64,000 bases of DNA from Erythrobacter aurantius (GCF_023823125.1 NZ_CP090949.1:1512001-1576000); one strand, 5' to 3'; positions 18,550-28,906 are shown, counted from the first letter of the stretch. Notes: a model not told the origin generated them from the letters alone. Program-made: numbers and translations.

Positions 18550-20132
18550 TTCGCGGCTGGCAGGCGGAACCGCAGGCAAGCGCCGGTGCCTCCGTCAGGC
18601 CGCGCCTGTGCGATCAGTGAACCGTCATGCGCCTCGGCAATGGCGCGGGCGATAGCGAGGCCAAGCCCGGAATGGTTGCCAAAGGCCTCTTCGTCGGGGC
18701 GCACCGAATGGAACCGCTTGAACACCTTTTCACGCGATCCCTCGGGGATGCCGGGGCCGCTGTCGCACACCATCACCGTCACGCAGTCGCCGTCATTATC
18801 GACTAGCACTTCAATCGGCGCATCGGGCGGAGAAAAGGATACGGCGTTGTCGAGCAGGTTTTCGATCACCCGTTCCAGCCGCGCCCCCACGCCCAAGACG
18901 AATGCCGCAAATCCGCGCGTTTGCAGCACGATCTTGCGGTCGAGATTTTCCGAGCGGTCTTCGCGGCTGCCGATGATGGCCCGGATCAGCTCGGCCATAT
19001 CGATCCGCTCCAGCGTTGCGCGGGACATTTCGGCGTCGATCCGGCTGGCATCGGAAATCTCCGTCACCAATCGATCAATCCGGCGCACGTCATGGGTGAT
19101 GATCTGTTCCAGCTCGCGCCGGGTATCGGCGTTTTGAACCTTGGGGAGGGATTCGACCGCGCTTCTGAGCGAGGCGAGCGGGTTCTTGATTTCATGCGCG
19201 ACATCTGCCGCGAAGCTGTCAACCGCGTCGATCCGCTGCCGCAGGGCCTGCGTCATGTCGGAAACCGATCGCGCCAACTGGCCGATCTCGTCGCTGCGTT
19301 CGGGCAGGCGCGGCACCTCGACGTCGCGTTCGCGCCCCTGCCGCACCTTTTGCGCGGCGCGGGCCAGCAATTGCAGCGGGGTGACGATGGTGCGGGCAAG
19401 ATAGAGCGACAGCAGCGCCGAAGCACCCAGCACCACCAGCACCGCCACCAGCAGCGCCGAACGCGCCGAGCGCACGCTTTCGGTGATGTCCACCGCATTG
19501 CGCACCGTCAGCAGCGTTGCCCCGTTGAGGCCGACAGGCGCGGCGGCGGTAATCACCGGTGTTCCGTCGACCCAGTCGTAGAGCCGGACCTGGCTCAACC
19601 CTTGTTCGCGTGCCTGCACCAGTTCCGGCCAAGCATCGGCGGTTTGTGCTTCCGGTTCGACATAGTCGGTTACCGCCTCGGCGCTGACTATGGTGTCGAC
19701 GGTGCGATCGAGCCAGCGGGCGAATTGCTGATCCCAGGTGTCATCGGTGATATCGTTCAATTCAAAAGCCGGATCGGCAAGCGCGAAGCTGTCTGCCCAT
19801 AGCCGCCCTTCGGCATCGAACATGCGCATCCGCATCCGTTGTTCGCGCCCGATCTGCACCAGCAGCGCCTCTTGCCGCTCACGGGTTGCGCCAGCCAAGG
19901 CCTCGGCGGTGATCTGCGCCTCGATCCGGGCGAGCTTGAAGCGTTCGTTGATGAGCTGCGTGCGATAGGTGTCGAGATAGAACAGTCCGCCCGAAAGCAG
20001 CGCCAGCGGCAGGATGTTGACGATCAGGATGCGCGCGGTGAGCGAGAAGCGCCCGGTCAGCGTTCCGCGTTCGCTTGTGCGCGCAATCGGTTGGGAATCC
20101 TCGCCTGCGGCAACGGGTTGCATTTCAGCCAT
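18546..20132 (-). CDS. chvG: sensor histidine kinase ChvG (ExoS-like)
   Basis: Membrane sensor kinase of about 528 residues. It has an N-terminal transmembrane helix ([19 protein letters not shown]), a periplasmic sensing domain, a second helix ([20 protein letters not shown]), a HAMP region, the H-box [19 protein letters not shown] with the phospho-His, and an ATPase domain (N box [13 protein letters not shown] boxes DSGPGIPEG and [10 protein letters not shown]). In related bacteria ChvG/ChvI responds to acid or envelope stress. The start at 20132 overlaps chvI by 8 bp; 20123 is an alternative. Confidence 0.92.
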   Translation of the reverse strand: MAEMQPVAAGEDSQPIARTSERGTLTGRFSLTARILIVNILPLALLSGGLFYLDTYRTQLINERFKLARIEAQITAEALAGATRERQEALLVQIGREQRMRMRMFDAEGRLWADSFALADPAFELNDITDDTWDQQFARWLDRTVDTIVSAEAVTDYVEPEAQTADAWPELVQAREQGLSQVRLYDWVDGTPVITAAAPVGLNGATLLTVRNAVDITESVRSARSALLVAVLVVLGASALLSLYLARTIVTPLQLLARAAQKVRQGRERDVEVPRLPERSDEIGQLARSVSDMTQALRQRIDAVDSFAADVAHEIKNPLASLRSAVESLPKVQNADTRRELEQIITHDVRRIDRLVTEISDASRIDAEMSRATLERIDMAELIRAIIGSREDRSENLDRKIVLQTRGFAAFVLGVGARLERVIENLLDNAVSFSPPDAPIEVLVDNDGDCVTVMVCDSGPGIPEGSREKVFKRFHSVRPDEEAFGNHSGLGLAIARAIAEAHDGSLIAQARPDGGTGACLRFRLPAAK

Positions 20133-20895
20133 CGGTGAAACTGTATCCCGCTCCATACAGCGTATCGATCGCGCCGAATTCGGGATCGACCGCACGGAAT
20201 TTCCGCCGCATTCGCTTGATATGGCTGTCCACTGTCCGATCATCGACGAAGACATCGTCGGGATAGGCTGCATCCATCAGCTGGTTGCGGCTCTTGATCA
20301 CGCCGGGACGCGCGGCCAGCGCTTCGAGGATGAGGAATTCGGTCACCGTCAGGCTTACCGGTTTGCCGTTCCATGTCACGTGATGGCGGGCCGGGTCCAT
20401 GTACAGGCGGCCGCGATCGATGCTGGGGTTGGCCGGTTCGGGCAGGGCGGTTTCATTGCCGAGCCGGCGATCAGGCTCGGCCCGGCGAAGGATGGCGCGG
20501 ATGCGCGCGGTGAGCAGGCGCAGGCTGAACGGCTTGGCGATGTAGTCGTCCGCGCCCAGTTCCAGCCCGGCTTCCTCGTCGGCTTCGTCGTCCTTGCTGG
20601 TAAGGAAGATCACCGGGAGCGGCGAATGTTCGCGCACGCGCCGCAGCAATTCCATGCCGTCCATCTTGGGCATCTTGATGTCGAAAACGGCAAGGTCGGG
20701 CGGGTTTTCGAGCAGCGCCTTGAGCGCGGTTTCGCCGTCGGAATAGAGGCGCGTGACAAAGCCTTCGGCCTGGAGCGCGATCGAAACTGTCGTCAGGATG
20801 TTGCGATCGTCATCGACCAGCGCGATCTCGATTGCTTCGTTGCGCGAGCTGCCGCCGGACATTTCGTCCGATCCGTGCTTGGTTTCGATTTCCAT
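20125..20895 (-). CDS. chvI: response regulator ChvI (OmpR family)
   Basis: Two-domain regulator of 256 residues. The receiver domain has [11 protein letters not shown], the phospho-Asp in [17 protein letters not shown], and the [10 protein letters not shown] / [10 protein letters not shown] motifs. The C-terminal OmpR-type winged helix runs from about 160 ([17 protein letters not shown] ... [16 protein letters not shown]). The ATG at 20895 gives a slightly long N terminus; 20862 is an alternative. Divergent from pckA, which is a known arrangement in alphaproteobacteria and suggests linked control of envelope signalling and gluconeogenesis. Confidence 0.92.
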   Translation of the reverse strand: MEIETKHGSDEMSGGSSRNEAIEIALVDDDRNILTTVSIALQAEGFVTRLYSDGETALKALLENPPDLAVFDIKMPKMDGMELLRRVREHSPLPVIFLTSKDDEADEEAGLELGADDYIAKPFSLRLLTARIRAILRRAEPDRRLGNETALPEPANPSIDRGRLYMDPARHHVTWNGKPVSLTVTEFLILEALAARPGVIKSRNQLMDAAYPDDVFVDDRTVDSHIKRMRRKFRAVDPEFGAIDTLYGAGYSFTDG

Positions 20896-21217
20896 CTTTG
20901 CCGGTGCTCCTCGTCTCGCGTGAGACAGGAGGTAGCGTGATCGCGCATTCGAAACAATCAAGGAGGTGATCAGACCCCGGAAATCCGTGCTGCAAATGCG
21001 AAGAAAGCTGCCGTGAAAATTGTGCGCCGCAACGCCCGAAATGCCCGGTTTGACGGGGGCGACATCCGTAACTATGCCGCTTCGCGGATTGGGGTCATTT
21101 CGCTCTCTTTCGACTCGCAGGACGGCGGTGTCGTAAGGGGCGACGGCGATATGCTCCCGTTCCCCAGGACAATGCGGCCATGTTTCCTCTCGCGGGCCCT
21201 TTTCAGGAGAAGACACC
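20896..21217. promoter_or_regulatory. divergent chvI / pckA regulatory region
   Basis: A 322-bp gene-free region holding the divergent promoters of the ChvI/ChvG operon and pckA. A TTGACG at 21050-21055 followed by TAACTATG at 21069 resembles a promoter, but the spacer is too short to be convincing. No clear direct repeat for ChvI was identified by eye. Confidence 0.45.
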
Positions 21218-22825
21218 TTGATCCCCCTCGCCCATTCGCTTGCAGCCCAGGGCATCGAAACCCGGGCTGACGTTCACCCCAATCTCGGCACGTCGGCGCT
21301 GATCGAAGCTGCTCTCGCTTCGAACGAAGGTTCGCTTTCAAAGCACGGTGCGCTTGTGGTGCAAACCGGCGCAAAGACCGGCCGCAGCGCCAAGGACAAG
21401 TTCATTGTCCGCGATGCCGAAACCGAGAACACCGTGTGGTGGGGCAAGGTCAACGTTTCGATGACGCCGGATCACTTCGCCGCGCTCAAGGCCGATTTCA
21501 TGGCCGCGCTGGCGCAAAAGGACACGCTTTATGTCGCGGATCTGTTCGGCGGGTCGCAGCCCGAACACCGCGTCAACGTGCGCGTGATCAACGAGCTGGC
21601 ATGGCACAATCTGTTCATCCGCACCCTGCTGGTGCGTCCGACGGCCGAGGAACTGGGTTCCTTCGCGCCCGAATACACCATCATCGACCTGCCCAGCTTC
21701 AAGGCTGATCCGGCACGCCACGGCACCAACAGCGAAACCGTGATCGCGGTGAACCTGTCGGAAAAGCTGATCCTGATCGGCGGCACGCGTTACGCGGGCG
21801 AGATGAAGAAGAGCGTTTTCGGCATTCTCAATTACCTGCTGCCGACCAAGGGCGTGATGCCGATGCACTGTTCGGCCAACATCAGCGCCGATGGCAAGAC
21901 GGCTGTGTTCTTCGGCCTGTCGGGTACGGGCAAGACGACGCTTTCGGCCGATGCCTCGCGCACGCTCATCGGCGATGACGAGCACGGCTGGTCGGACACG
22001 GCGGTCTTCAACTTTGAAGGCGGCTGCTATGCCAAGATGATCCGCCTGTCCGAAGAGGCGGAGCCGGAAATCTACGCCACCACCCGCCGTTTCGGCACGG
22101 TGCTGGAAAACGTGGTGATGGACCCTGTCACGCGCGAGCTTGATCTGGATGACAACACGCTCGCCGAAAACACCCGCGGGGCCTATCCGATCGATTTCAT
22201 CCCGAACACGAGCAAGGACAACCTTGGCCCGGTGCCGTCCAACGTCGTGATGCTGACCGCCGATGCATTCGGCGTGCTGCCTCCGATCGCGCGGCTGACC
22301 CCGGAACAGGCGATGTATCACTTCCTGTCGGGCTACACCGCCAAGGTCGCAGGGACCGAGATCGGCGTGACCGAGCCTGAGGCGACCTTCAGCACCTGTT
22401 TCGGTGCACCCTTCATGCCCCGCCATCCGAGCGTTTACGGCAATCTGCTGAAAGAGCGCATCGCCAAGGGCGGGGTGCAGTGCTGGCTGCTCAACACCGG
22501 CTGGACCGGCGGGAAATACGGCGTCGGCCACCGCATGCCGATCAAGGCGACACGCGCTCTGCTGAACGCCGCGCTTGACGGTGATCTGGATGGCGTCGAA
22601 TTCCGCGCCGATCCCAACTTCGGTTTCGATGTGCCGGTGCATGTGCCGGTGCTGGCTGAGGCTGGCATTGACCAGACCATCCTCGATCCGCGCAGCACCT
22701 GGGCGGACAAGGCCGAATATGACGCGACCGCGCAGAAGCTGGTGCAGTTGTTCATCGACAATTTCGCCGAGTTCGAGGCGCATGTCGACGAAGGCGTACG
22801 CAAGGCTGCTCCGGTCGCCGCCTGA
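21218..22825 (+). CDS. pckA: phosphoenolpyruvate carboxykinase (ATP)
   Basis: Converts oxaloacetate and ATP to PEP, CO2 and ADP, the entry step of gluconeogenesis. The 535-residue protein has the substrate-binding [11 protein letters not shown], the kinase-1a P-loop [13 protein letters not shown] near residues 234-246 and the kinase-2 motif [11 protein letters not shown]. The start is a TTG at 21218, supported by AGGAGA seven bases upstream and by alignment of [12 protein letters not shown] with the usual N terminus. Divergent from chvI; followed by a strong terminator. Confidence 0.95.
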   Translation: MIPLAHSLAAQGIETRADVHPNLGTSALIEAALASNEGSLSKHGALVVQTGAKTGRSAKDKFIVRDAETENTVWWGKVNVSMTPDHFAALKADFMAALAQKDTLYVADLFGGSQPEHRVNVRVINELAWHNLFIRTLLVRPTAEELGSFAPEYTIIDLPSFKADPARHGTNSETVIAVNLSEKLILIGGTRYAGEMKKSVFGILNYLLPTKGVMPMHCSANISADGKTAVFFGLSGTGKTTLSADASRTLIGDDEHGWSDTAVFNFEGGCYAKMIRLSEEAEPEIYATTRRFGTVLENVVMDPVTRELDLDDNTLAENTRGAYPIDFIPNTSKDNLGPVPSNVVMLTADAFGVLPPIARLTPEQAMYHFLSGYTAKVAGTEIGVTEPEATFSTCFGAPFMPRHPSVYGNLLKERIAKGGVQCWLLNTGWTGGKYGVGHRMPIKATRALLNAALDGDLDGVEFRADPNFGFDVPVHVPVLAEAGIDQTILDPRSTWADKAEYDATAQKLVQLFIDNFAEFEAHVDEGVRKAAPVAA

Positions 22826-22848
22826 CACGTCCGCAACCGAGACAATCG

Positions 22849-22883
22849 AAGGCCCCGTGCGTTCAGGCGCGCGGGGCCTTTGC
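22849..22883 (+). terminator. rho-independent terminator after pckA
   Basis: AAGGCCCCGTGC at 22849-22860 pairs with GCGCGGGGCCTT at 22869-22880 (12 bp, one G-U) across an 8-nt loop, followed by TTTG. It lies 23 bp after the pckA stop codon. Confidence 0.8.
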
Positions 22884-22935
22884 CTTGTCACCAACCCCGG
22901 CTAACGTCGTTGATATTTCAGGGAAGGGACCAACC

Positions 22936-23292
22936 ATGAGCATTCTCGATTCGATCCTCAAGAACATCGGCGGCGCGCCCGATGATGTCGTCAATCTCGC
23001 TGCAAAGGTCGGGATCGATCCGGCAATGGCGGAAAAGGCGATCGCGATGCTCGGTCAAACCCACCAGATGGAAGGCGAAACGGTGGAGCTGGCTGCGGCC
23101 AAGACCGGGCTCGACGCGGGCGTCCTGAGCCAGATCGTCGAACAGATCGGCGGCGAAGGTTCGCTCACCGAATTTGCCAGCGCGATCCAGAAAGACCCGT
23201 CATCGCTGATGGGCCTGCTCGACCGTGACGGCGACGGCAACGCGCTCGACGACATCACCGATATCGCTTCTGGCCTGTTCGGTCGGAAGTAA
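22936..23292 (+). CDS. small acidic protein, DUF937-like
   Basis: A 118-residue cytosolic protein. It has alternating helices in two similar halves (VVNLAAKVGIDPAMAEKAIAMLG and LAAAKTGLDAGVLSQIVEQIG), as in DUF937-type proteins, and a C-terminal DRDGDGNALDD that looks like an EF-hand or dockerin calcium loop, followed by ITDIASGLFGRK. The start at 22936 has GGGAAGGGA before it. Function unknown; the gene stands alone after the pckA terminator. Confidence 0.7.
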   Translation: MSILDSILKNIGGAPDDVVNLAAKVGIDPAMAEKAIAMLGQTHQMEGETVELAAAKTGLDAGVLSQIVEQIGGEGSLTEFASAIQKDPSSLMGLLDRDGDGNALDDITDIASGLFGRK

Positions 23293-23318
23293 GCACGAGT
23301 GAGGGGCAGGGCACCCGA

Positions 23319-24944
23319 TCAGGAGTCGTCCTCGCCCCCATCGCCGTCGACAGCCGCCTCGAACTGATCGCGCAGCGCGCCGAAATCCGCTCTGGAGCCT
23401 TCCGGTAGCCTGCCAAGGTAGTCGATCGCCGCCTGTGCAAAGCGACTTTGTCGCCCCCCGTGCGGATCGGCTGCGACCGGCGCGAGCAGATAGCGCGCGA
23501 TTACCGCGTCGCCTTCAGCTGCTTTCATTGCCGCCACTTCAACTGCAAGTGCCTTGTCGAAAGGCGCGAGCTGGGTCGCCCGCTCCAACGCGAACCTTGC
23601 CTGCTCCGGCGGTGCGATCCCGCGGTAGGTGAAGCTGCGATAGTAATAGATCAGCGGTTGCGTGTGATCGGCCTCCAGCGCGTTCAGCGCCTCGAACGGA
23701 GCCATCGCGGCGGCATAGGCCGCTTCCTTGTCGGCGGCGTCTGCCGCCTTGCGGAACAGCGCGTAACCTTGCTGCACGTAGGCGTTGGTGACGGTCGGAT
23801 CGATGGCTATCGCGCGGGTGGATGCAGCGATGGCGGCATCGTCATTGCCGGCATCGTATTCCGCTTCGGCCAGCGCAGCCAGCACCTCGGCATCCTCAGG
23901 GTAACGCCCGGCAATCAAACGGGCGTCGGCAGCGACCATTGCGGCTTGTTCGTCATCGACCCCGCGATCCGAACGCATGATCACGTCCATCATTGCGGCG
24001 TGCCCGTCGCTTAATTCTGTGACGGTGACCTTGCCGATCCGGAAGCGCTCGGCCGAAAATCGCATTCCCGACATCGATGTCTGGCGTCCGTAATCGCGCA
24101 GCTCGCTTTCCAGCCGGTCCAGATCTCCAAAGATCTGCTCACCTGCCTGAAGGCTGTCCATGCCCGCTGCCACCGCTTGCCAGTAGCGCACCAGTTGCCC
24201 GCTGCGCTGCGGGTTGAAGCTGAGGTAGTGGAACAGCAGCCAAGCGCGCCCGTAATAGGCGGTGTAGCGATTGCCCCGGTTTTCGCGGTAAAGATCGTAA
24301 TCGAGCAACTGGCGCACCGACACCGGCGCTGCTTGGCTGATTTCCCAGGCGCGTTCGTTGTTAGGCAGGCCGATATCTACCGATCCATCATCGTTGAAGC
24401 GTGCGGAAGAGAAGTATTCCGCTGCACCTTCGCTCAGCCAGCGCGGCATGGCATGACGGGCAGAGGCGATCAGGAAATGGTGAGCGTATTCGTGGAGCAA
24501 GGTCGACAGCGCCGGGTCTAGCACCTGCGCCGTGGCGCTGCGCGAATAGCGTGACCCCGTCTGCGCCCGTCCGATATCGCGCGTGCGGAACTGGATATTG
24601 GGAACGAAGGTAACCGATCCATTGGCGCGCGGAATGTAGAAACCCGCCACGGCGGAGCGTGCGCCTCCGCCATAGATGTCCCGCAGGTCATCGCGCGTGC
24701 CGACCATGTAGATTGTCAGCCTGTTGGACGGGCTGGGTACTGGAACCGTGCGCCCGGTCTCGAGCTCTAACGCGACATGATACCGCTCGAGCAGTTCGGC
24801 AAAGCCTTCAAGATCTTCGGCCCGGCTGTCGGAATAGATCACGAACCGGTCGCTTTCGGCCTTGTGCCATGCTGCGCTTGCCGGAGATGAAACGACCAGC
24901 GGACTCGCCAGAATGGCAAGCACCGCGAAAAGGCGATGGATCAT
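23319..24944 (-). CDS. secreted HExxH metallopeptidase-like protein with TPRs
   Basis: Exported protein of 541 residues: signal peptide (cut near ASAAW), then a DUF1570-like peptidase domain. The sequence LSTLLHEYAHHFLIASARHAMPRWLSEGAAEYFS gives the zinc motif HEYAHH with a downstream Glu, as in gluzincins. From about residue 330 onward it becomes helical with TPR-like repeats (LAALAEAEYDAGNDDAAIAASTRAI). The substrate is unknown. It may act on cell-wall peptides or secreted proteins, but that is a guess. Single-gene unit. Confidence 0.72.
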   Translation of the reverse strand: MIHRLFAVLAILASPLVVSSPASAAWHKAESDRFVIYSDSRAEDLEGFAELLERYHVALELETGRTVPVPSPSNRLTIYMVGTRDDLRDIYGGGARSAVAGFYIPRANGSVTFVPNIQFRTRDIGRAQTGSRYSRSATAQVLDPALSTLLHEYAHHFLIASARHAMPRWLSEGAAEYFSSARFNDDGSVDIGLPNNERAWEISQAAPVSVRQLLDYDLYRENRGNRYTAYYGRAWLLFHYLSFNPQRSGQLVRYWQAVAAGMDSLQAGEQIFGDLDRLESELRDYGRQTSMSGMRFSAERFRIGKVTVTELSDGHAAMMDVIMRSDRGVDDEQAAMVAADARLIAGRYPEDAEVLAALAEAEYDAGNDDAAIAASTRAIAIDPTVTNAYVQQGYALFRKAADAADKEAAYAAAMAPFEALNALEADHTQPLIYYYRSFTYRGIAPPEQARFALERATQLAPFDKALAVEVAAMKAAEGDAVIARYLLAPVAADPHGGRQSRFAQAAIDYLGRLPEGSRADFGALRDQFEAAVDGDGGEDDS

Positions 24945-25035
24945 AATGGCAGTCCCCCTTCGTGTCTGCGACTACACGAGCAGGGGAAATCATAGCCGAT
25001 CCGAATGGCTTGACCAGCCCCTTGGGGGATTAAAG

Positions 25036-26877
25036 TCACGCCCCGGTGATGTATCGCTCCACCGTCTTGCCCACCACGTCGAGCGGGGCGTTACCGCCCA
25101 GAATGACGGCGGTGTTGAACGCCTTGAAGTCATAGCCGCTGCCCATGCGCGCTTCCGCTGTCTGGCGCAGGCGCACGATCTCGGAATGGCCGATCTTGTA
25201 GGAGCATGCCTGTCCCGGCCAGCTGCAATAGCGATCGACCTCGCTCGCGACCTCTTCGTATTTGGAGCCGTTGCGCTGCACGAAGAACTGCCGCGCCTGT
25301 TCGCGGCTCCAGCGTTTGTGGTGCAGCCCGGTGTCGACGACGAGGCGGCAGGCGCGGAAGGCGAGGCTTTGCAGATAGCCCAGCCGCCCGACCTTGAAAT
25401 CGTCATAGGCGCCAAGCTCGTCTGCGAGCTGCTCCCCATACAGCGCCCAGCCTTCTGAAAAGGCGCCAAAGGCGAGGATCGAGCGGATCAGCGGCAGGCG
25501 GTTCGAATATTCGCCTTCCCATACGTGTCCGGGGATCGCTTCGTGGAAGGTGAGATCGGGCAGATCGTATTTGCGGTGCAGATCGGTGGTGCGCAGGTTG
25601 ATCCAGAACCGACCCGGAATCGATCCGTCTTTGCTGCCCGCGCCGCCATAGGCGCCCGGTGCGCCCGCTTCCTCGGTAATCGGGATGCGGCGGACTTCCA
25701 TATTGGGATCGACCAGCGAGTTGAAGGCGCGGGGCATCTGCCCCTTGATCCATTGCAGACGATCATCGATGGAGGCGAAGATTTCCTCGCGTCCCGGATC
25801 GCCTTCGGCAAATTGGTAGCGCGGGTCTTGCGACAGCGCCTGCATCCGTTCGCCCACCGTCCCTTGGGTGTAGCCGATTTCCTTCAGGATCGGGTCCATC
25901 CGGCCATGCAGCTGTGCCAGTTCCTCCAGCCCCAGTTCGTGGATTTCGTCCGGGGTCATGCTGGTGGTGGTCGATGCGCTGGTGGCCCAGCTGTACCATT
26001 CATCGCCCTGCGGCTGCGCCCACATGCCCGGATTGCCCTTGGCAAGGCCGCGCTGGGTGCGCAGTTCGGCGAGCTGGCGTTCGAGCGCGGGGACGATCTT
26101 GCCCGACACGATCCCGTCGAGTGTGCCGACGGCGGGCTGGGCGGCGGCCAATTCGCTGGCCTCCATCGGGCCGACATAGCTTTCGCGCGCGGCGGCGATC
26201 ACCGTCTCCATCTGCGCGATTGCCTTGTCGAGCAGGAAGTCGGGCGGGACGAGGCCCATGCCACGCGCCTGCTTGATCCGGTCGGTTTCCCCGTCGAGCA
26301 CCGCGCTGACTTCATCTGCGCGGGAGACGTAGAAGCCCACGTCATCGGCATCGCGCAGCGGCTGGCTGGCACCGAAATGGCGCGGGAAATCGATGTATCC
26401 GCCGACGTTCTGGATCACGAGGTAGGGGGCGTTGCGCCAGCTTCCCACGGCGACATCGCCATAGGGCAGGTCCACCCCCGCAAGCGCGCTGGAAAAGGCG
26501 CTTTCGACGACTTCGAAACTGGTTTGCTGATCGGGGGTGAGACCGGCCTTGGGATAGCTGCGGGCCTGTTCCAGCGCCCAGCGCAAGGTCGCCTGATAGG
26601 CATCGCGCCCGGCTTCGCCCACAGCGCCAAAGGTTCCGCGCCATTCCGCATACTGTCCGGTGTCCACGCCCAGACCCGTCGCGCGGCCCGGTTCATGGCG
26701 GAGCATCGCATAGGCGATTTCGTCCAGCATCTCGTCCGGTGTCAGCGTAACCGGCTGGCCGTTCGCGGCTGTATCGTAGGCAGCACCTGCGCATCCGGGG
26801 ACAAGCGCGAGGGCGGAAACGCCGCCCAGACCGATCAGGGCCTGACGACGGGTGAAATCTGTGTGGTTCTCTCTCAT
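25036..26877 (-). CDS. DUF885-family lipoprotein, putative zinc metalloprotease
   Basis: Exported protein of 613 residues. The N terminus has a twin-arginine-like TRRQALIGLGG motif and a lipobox (LVPGC, Cys near residue 29). The catalytic zinc motif characteristic of DUF885 is DLTFHEAIPGHVWEGEYSNRL, followed by FSEGWALYGEQLADELGAY. DUF885 proteins are related to M32/M3-type carboxypeptidases, but few have been characterised. The start at 26877 gives the Tat signal. Single-gene unit. Confidence 0.82.
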   Translation of the reverse strand: MRENHTDFTRRQALIGLGGVSALALVPGCAGAAYDTAANGQPVTLTPDEMLDEIAYAMLRHEPGRATGLGVDTGQYAEWRGTFGAVGEAGRDAYQATLRWALEQARSYPKAGLTPDQQTSFEVVESAFSSALAGVDLPYGDVAVGSWRNAPYLVIQNVGGYIDFPRHFGASQPLRDADDVGFYVSRADEVSAVLDGETDRIKQARGMGLVPPDFLLDKAIAQMETVIAAARESYVGPMEASELAAAQPAVGTLDGIVSGKIVPALERQLAELRTQRGLAKGNPGMWAQPQGDEWYSWATSASTTTSMTPDEIHELGLEELAQLHGRMDPILKEIGYTQGTVGERMQALSQDPRYQFAEGDPGREEIFASIDDRLQWIKGQMPRAFNSLVDPNMEVRRIPITEEAGAPGAYGGAGSKDGSIPGRFWINLRTTDLHRKYDLPDLTFHEAIPGHVWEGEYSNRLPLIRSILAFGAFSEGWALYGEQLADELGAYDDFKVGRLGYLQSLAFRACRLVVDTGLHHKRWSREQARQFFVQRNGSKYEEVASEVDRYCSWPGQACSYKIGHSEIVRLRQTAEARMGSGYDFKAFNTAVILGGNAPLDVVGKTVERYITGA

Positions 26878-26950
26878 GGCGGCAAGGTTTGGCGAGCCGC
26901 GACGTTCAAGTCAATTGCGCCGCGCGAGGCTTGCGCGCTAAAGGGTTTGC

Positions 26951-27157
26951 ATGACCGATATCGTTTTCTCGATCGTGGTGCTCGCCGCTATCCTGCTGAT
27001 CGTGGGCGCGGTTTTCATGTGGCGGCGAACGGGTGAGGCGAAGCAGCCGCTCTTGATGGTTGTGCTGGCGCTGATCGCGATCGGCAATGTGTTGATCTGG
27101 ACCATTCCCGATGCCGAGGGAACCGCCCCGATCGACCAGATTTCCGAAGAAGAATAG
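26951..27157 (+). CDS. small two-helix membrane protein
   Basis: A 68-residue protein with two hydrophobic helices (residues 4-23 and 34-51) separated by a short Arg/Lys-containing loop (MWRRTGEAKQP) and an acidic C-terminal tail. Function unknown. It shares a transcription terminator region with the convergent tonB gene. Confidence 0.65.
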   Translation: MTDIVFSIVVLAAILLIVGAVFMWRRTGEAKQPLLMVVLALIAIGNVLIWTIPDAEGTAPIDQISEEE

Positions 27158-27186
27158 CGCCTCCGGTTTTCAGGCCGGAAAACAAA

Positions 27187-27210
27187 ACGGGCTTCCCGAA
27201 GGAAGCCCGT
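27187..27210. terminator. bidirectional terminator between small membrane gene and tonB
   Basis: ACGGGCTTCC at 27187-27196 pairs perfectly with GGAAGCCCGT at 27201-27210 around a CGAA loop. On the minus strand the stem is followed by TTTTGTTTT, so it ends the tonB transcript; on the plus strand it is preceded by an A-tract, allowing use in both directions. Confidence 0.8.
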
Positions 27211-27233
27211 AATCGCGACCCTCAACGCGAGTT

Positions 27234-27914
27234 TCAGGGGATCCGCCAGTTGACCGAGCTGCTGTAACTGCCCGGAACGATCCGGCCCGAGGAATCCTTG
27301 GCCGGGCTGAATTCGGCGCGCTGGCGCAACAGGCGGCAGGTGGCCTCGTCCAGAGCGTCATGCCCGGTCGATCGGGTGATGGAGCAATTCGTCACGCGGC
27401 CCTGCGCGTCGATCTGCAAGGTGAAGCCGGCCCGGCCCGAATAGCCGCGATTGATCCAGCTCGGGCGGTAATCCCTGTCAGTGATCCAGCGCCCCGGATT
27501 GCCCATCGGCGCGGCGGCGACCAGATCGAAAACCGGGGTGGGCGATGGCTTGGGAATCCCGAAATCGACCGGGCCGAAGGTGTCGCCGATGCCTTCTTCG
27601 AGACCGGGCAGATCAGTGATCGGGCTGCTGGGGGTCAGTTCGAAATCAAACTCGCTTTCGGGCCGGGTGATGGTGGTTTCGGTCTGCTGCGAGGTGGTCT
27701 GTTCGGTCGCGGAGGTAGAGGTTTCGGGCTCGATCACTTCCGGGGTGATCTCGATCACTTCTTCAAAGGTGCCTGTCGGATTGGGCACCGGCGGCATGAT
27801 GACCTGTTTGACGGCCAGCCCGGTGATCAGCAGCACGGCGATCCCGGCAGGAACGCCGATCGCGCCGACGGCTGCGGCAGGATTGGGGCGGTTGGCAGCG
27901 GCAGTGTAGCTCAT
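27234..27914 (-). CDS. TonB-like energy transducer
   Basis: Predicted inner-membrane protein of 226 residues that couples the proton gradient to outer-membrane receptors. It has one N-terminal transmembrane helix (VGAIGVPAGIAVLLITGLAV), a Thr/Pro/Glu-rich periplasmic linker, and a C-terminal TonB domain (YPS-like RPSWINRGYSGRAGFTLQIDAQGRVTNC...LRQRAEFSPA). The start at 27914 is backed by GAGGAG upstream. exbB/exbD are not adjacent, so it may be one of several TonB paralogues. Confidence 0.85.
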   Translation of the reverse strand: MSYTAAANRPNPAAAVGAIGVPAGIAVLLITGLAVKQVIMPPVPNPTGTFEEVIEITPEVIEPETSTSATEQTTSQQTETTITRPESEFDFELTPSSPITDLPGLEEGIGDTFGPVDFGIPKPSPTPVFDLVAAAPMGNPGRWITDRDYRPSWINRGYSGRAGFTLQIDAQGRVTNCSITRSTGHDALDEATCRLLRQRAEFSPAKDSSGRIVPGSYSSSVNWRIP

Positions 27915-28249
27915 GGCAGCAACTCCTCTCACTTTTGCTAGGAGATGATGTTACAACGTAACCGCAAGTAATCAAGAACTATCGCGTTGCACTTAGCGAC
28001 CCGTCGCGTTTCGCAACCGATCAATTTTGCGTAATAATATTATGGAGGTTGTTTCGCGGCCTCAGGCGCCGGGCGGCCGACATCCGTCCGCCTTTGGCTT
28101 TGCGAACCCTATCGGGTTCGAACCATGACAAGCAGTTCGGTTTGCAAATGTGTCCGGCTGCAAGGGCGACCGCCCGCCCGCAGCGGGCGCAGCTGTGCTG
28201 CGCGTCTAGCGAGGACGAAGGCGCGGATGCGCCTTCGTCAAAACAATCG
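27915..28249. other. intergenic region with hairpins
   Basis: A gene-free stretch of 335 bp. The part near tonB is relatively AT-rich (ATAATATTATGG near 28030) and likely holds the tonB promoter. The rest contains short hairpins, for example GAACCC/GGGTTC around 28107-28122 and GACGAAGGCGC (28214-28224) with GCGCCTTCGTC (28229-28239). The latter lies just past the hydrolase stop codon and may end that transcript, though no clear T-tract follows it on the minus strand. Confidence 0.45.
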
Positions 28250-28906
28250 CTATTTGATCGGACAATCCGGCGAGAGTCGGAAGTCGAGGTAGTTGTCGAC
28301 GCTCGCCATCATCTCTTCCAGCTCGTTTTCATAGAAGTGGTTGGCGCGCGGGATTTCGTCGTGGTGGATGGTGATGTGCTTTTGCGTGCGCAGCTTGTCG
28401 ACCAGCTTTTGCACTGCATTGGGCTGCACCACCGTATCCGCCGCGCCCTGCACGAAAATGCCCGAAGCGGGGCAGGGGGCGAGGAAGCTGAAATCATACA
28501 TATTGGCGGGCGGCGAAACCGAGATGAAGCCGCGCACTTCCGGGCGGCGCATCAGCAATTGCATGCCGATCAGTGCGCCGAACGAATAGCCTGCCACCCA
28601 GGTGGTCTGCGCCTCTGGGTGGATCGACTGCACCCAGTCGAGCGCAGATGCGGCGTCGGAAAGTTCACCGATCCCGTTGTCGAACGACCCTTGCGAACGG
28701 CCCACGCCGCGAAAGTTGAAGCGCAAGGTGGCAAAGCCGCGATCGGCGAAGGTCTTGTACAGCCGCTGCACGATCCGGTCGTTCATGGTGCCGCCGCCTT
28801 CGGGGTGCGGATGCAGGATCATCGCCACGGGCGCACGCGGGCGCGGGGGAGGGGAGAAACGACCTTCGAGACGGCCCTCGGGGCCGGGAAAGATGACTGA
28901 TGGCAT
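28250..28906 (-). CDS. alpha/beta hydrolase
   Basis: Serine hydrolase-fold protein of 218 residues. The oxyanion strand is AMILHPHPEGGGTMND, the nucleophile elbow WVAGYSFGALIG, and a late Asp and His lie in GAADTVVQP and RANHFYEN. The order and length match the YpfH/dienelactone-hydrolase-like cytosolic group seen in many alphaproteobacteria. Substrate unknown. Divergent from the cysteine desulfurase gene by 119 bp. Confidence 0.8.
   Translation of the reverse strand: MPSVIFPGPEGRLEGRFSPPPRPRAPVAMILHPHPEGGGTMNDRIVQRLYKTFADRGFATLRFNFRGVGRSQGSFDNGIGELSDAASALDWVQSIHPEAQTTWVAGYSFGALIGMQLLMRRPEVRGFISVSPPANMYDFSFLAPCPASGIFVQGAADTVVQPNAVQKLVDKLRTQKHITIHHDEIPRANHFYENELEEMMASVDNYLDFRLSPDCPIK

Noticed and set aside
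21050..21075. TTGACG plus TAACTATG as a pckA or chvI promoter
   Set aside because: The spacer of about 13 bp is too short for a sigma-70 promoter.
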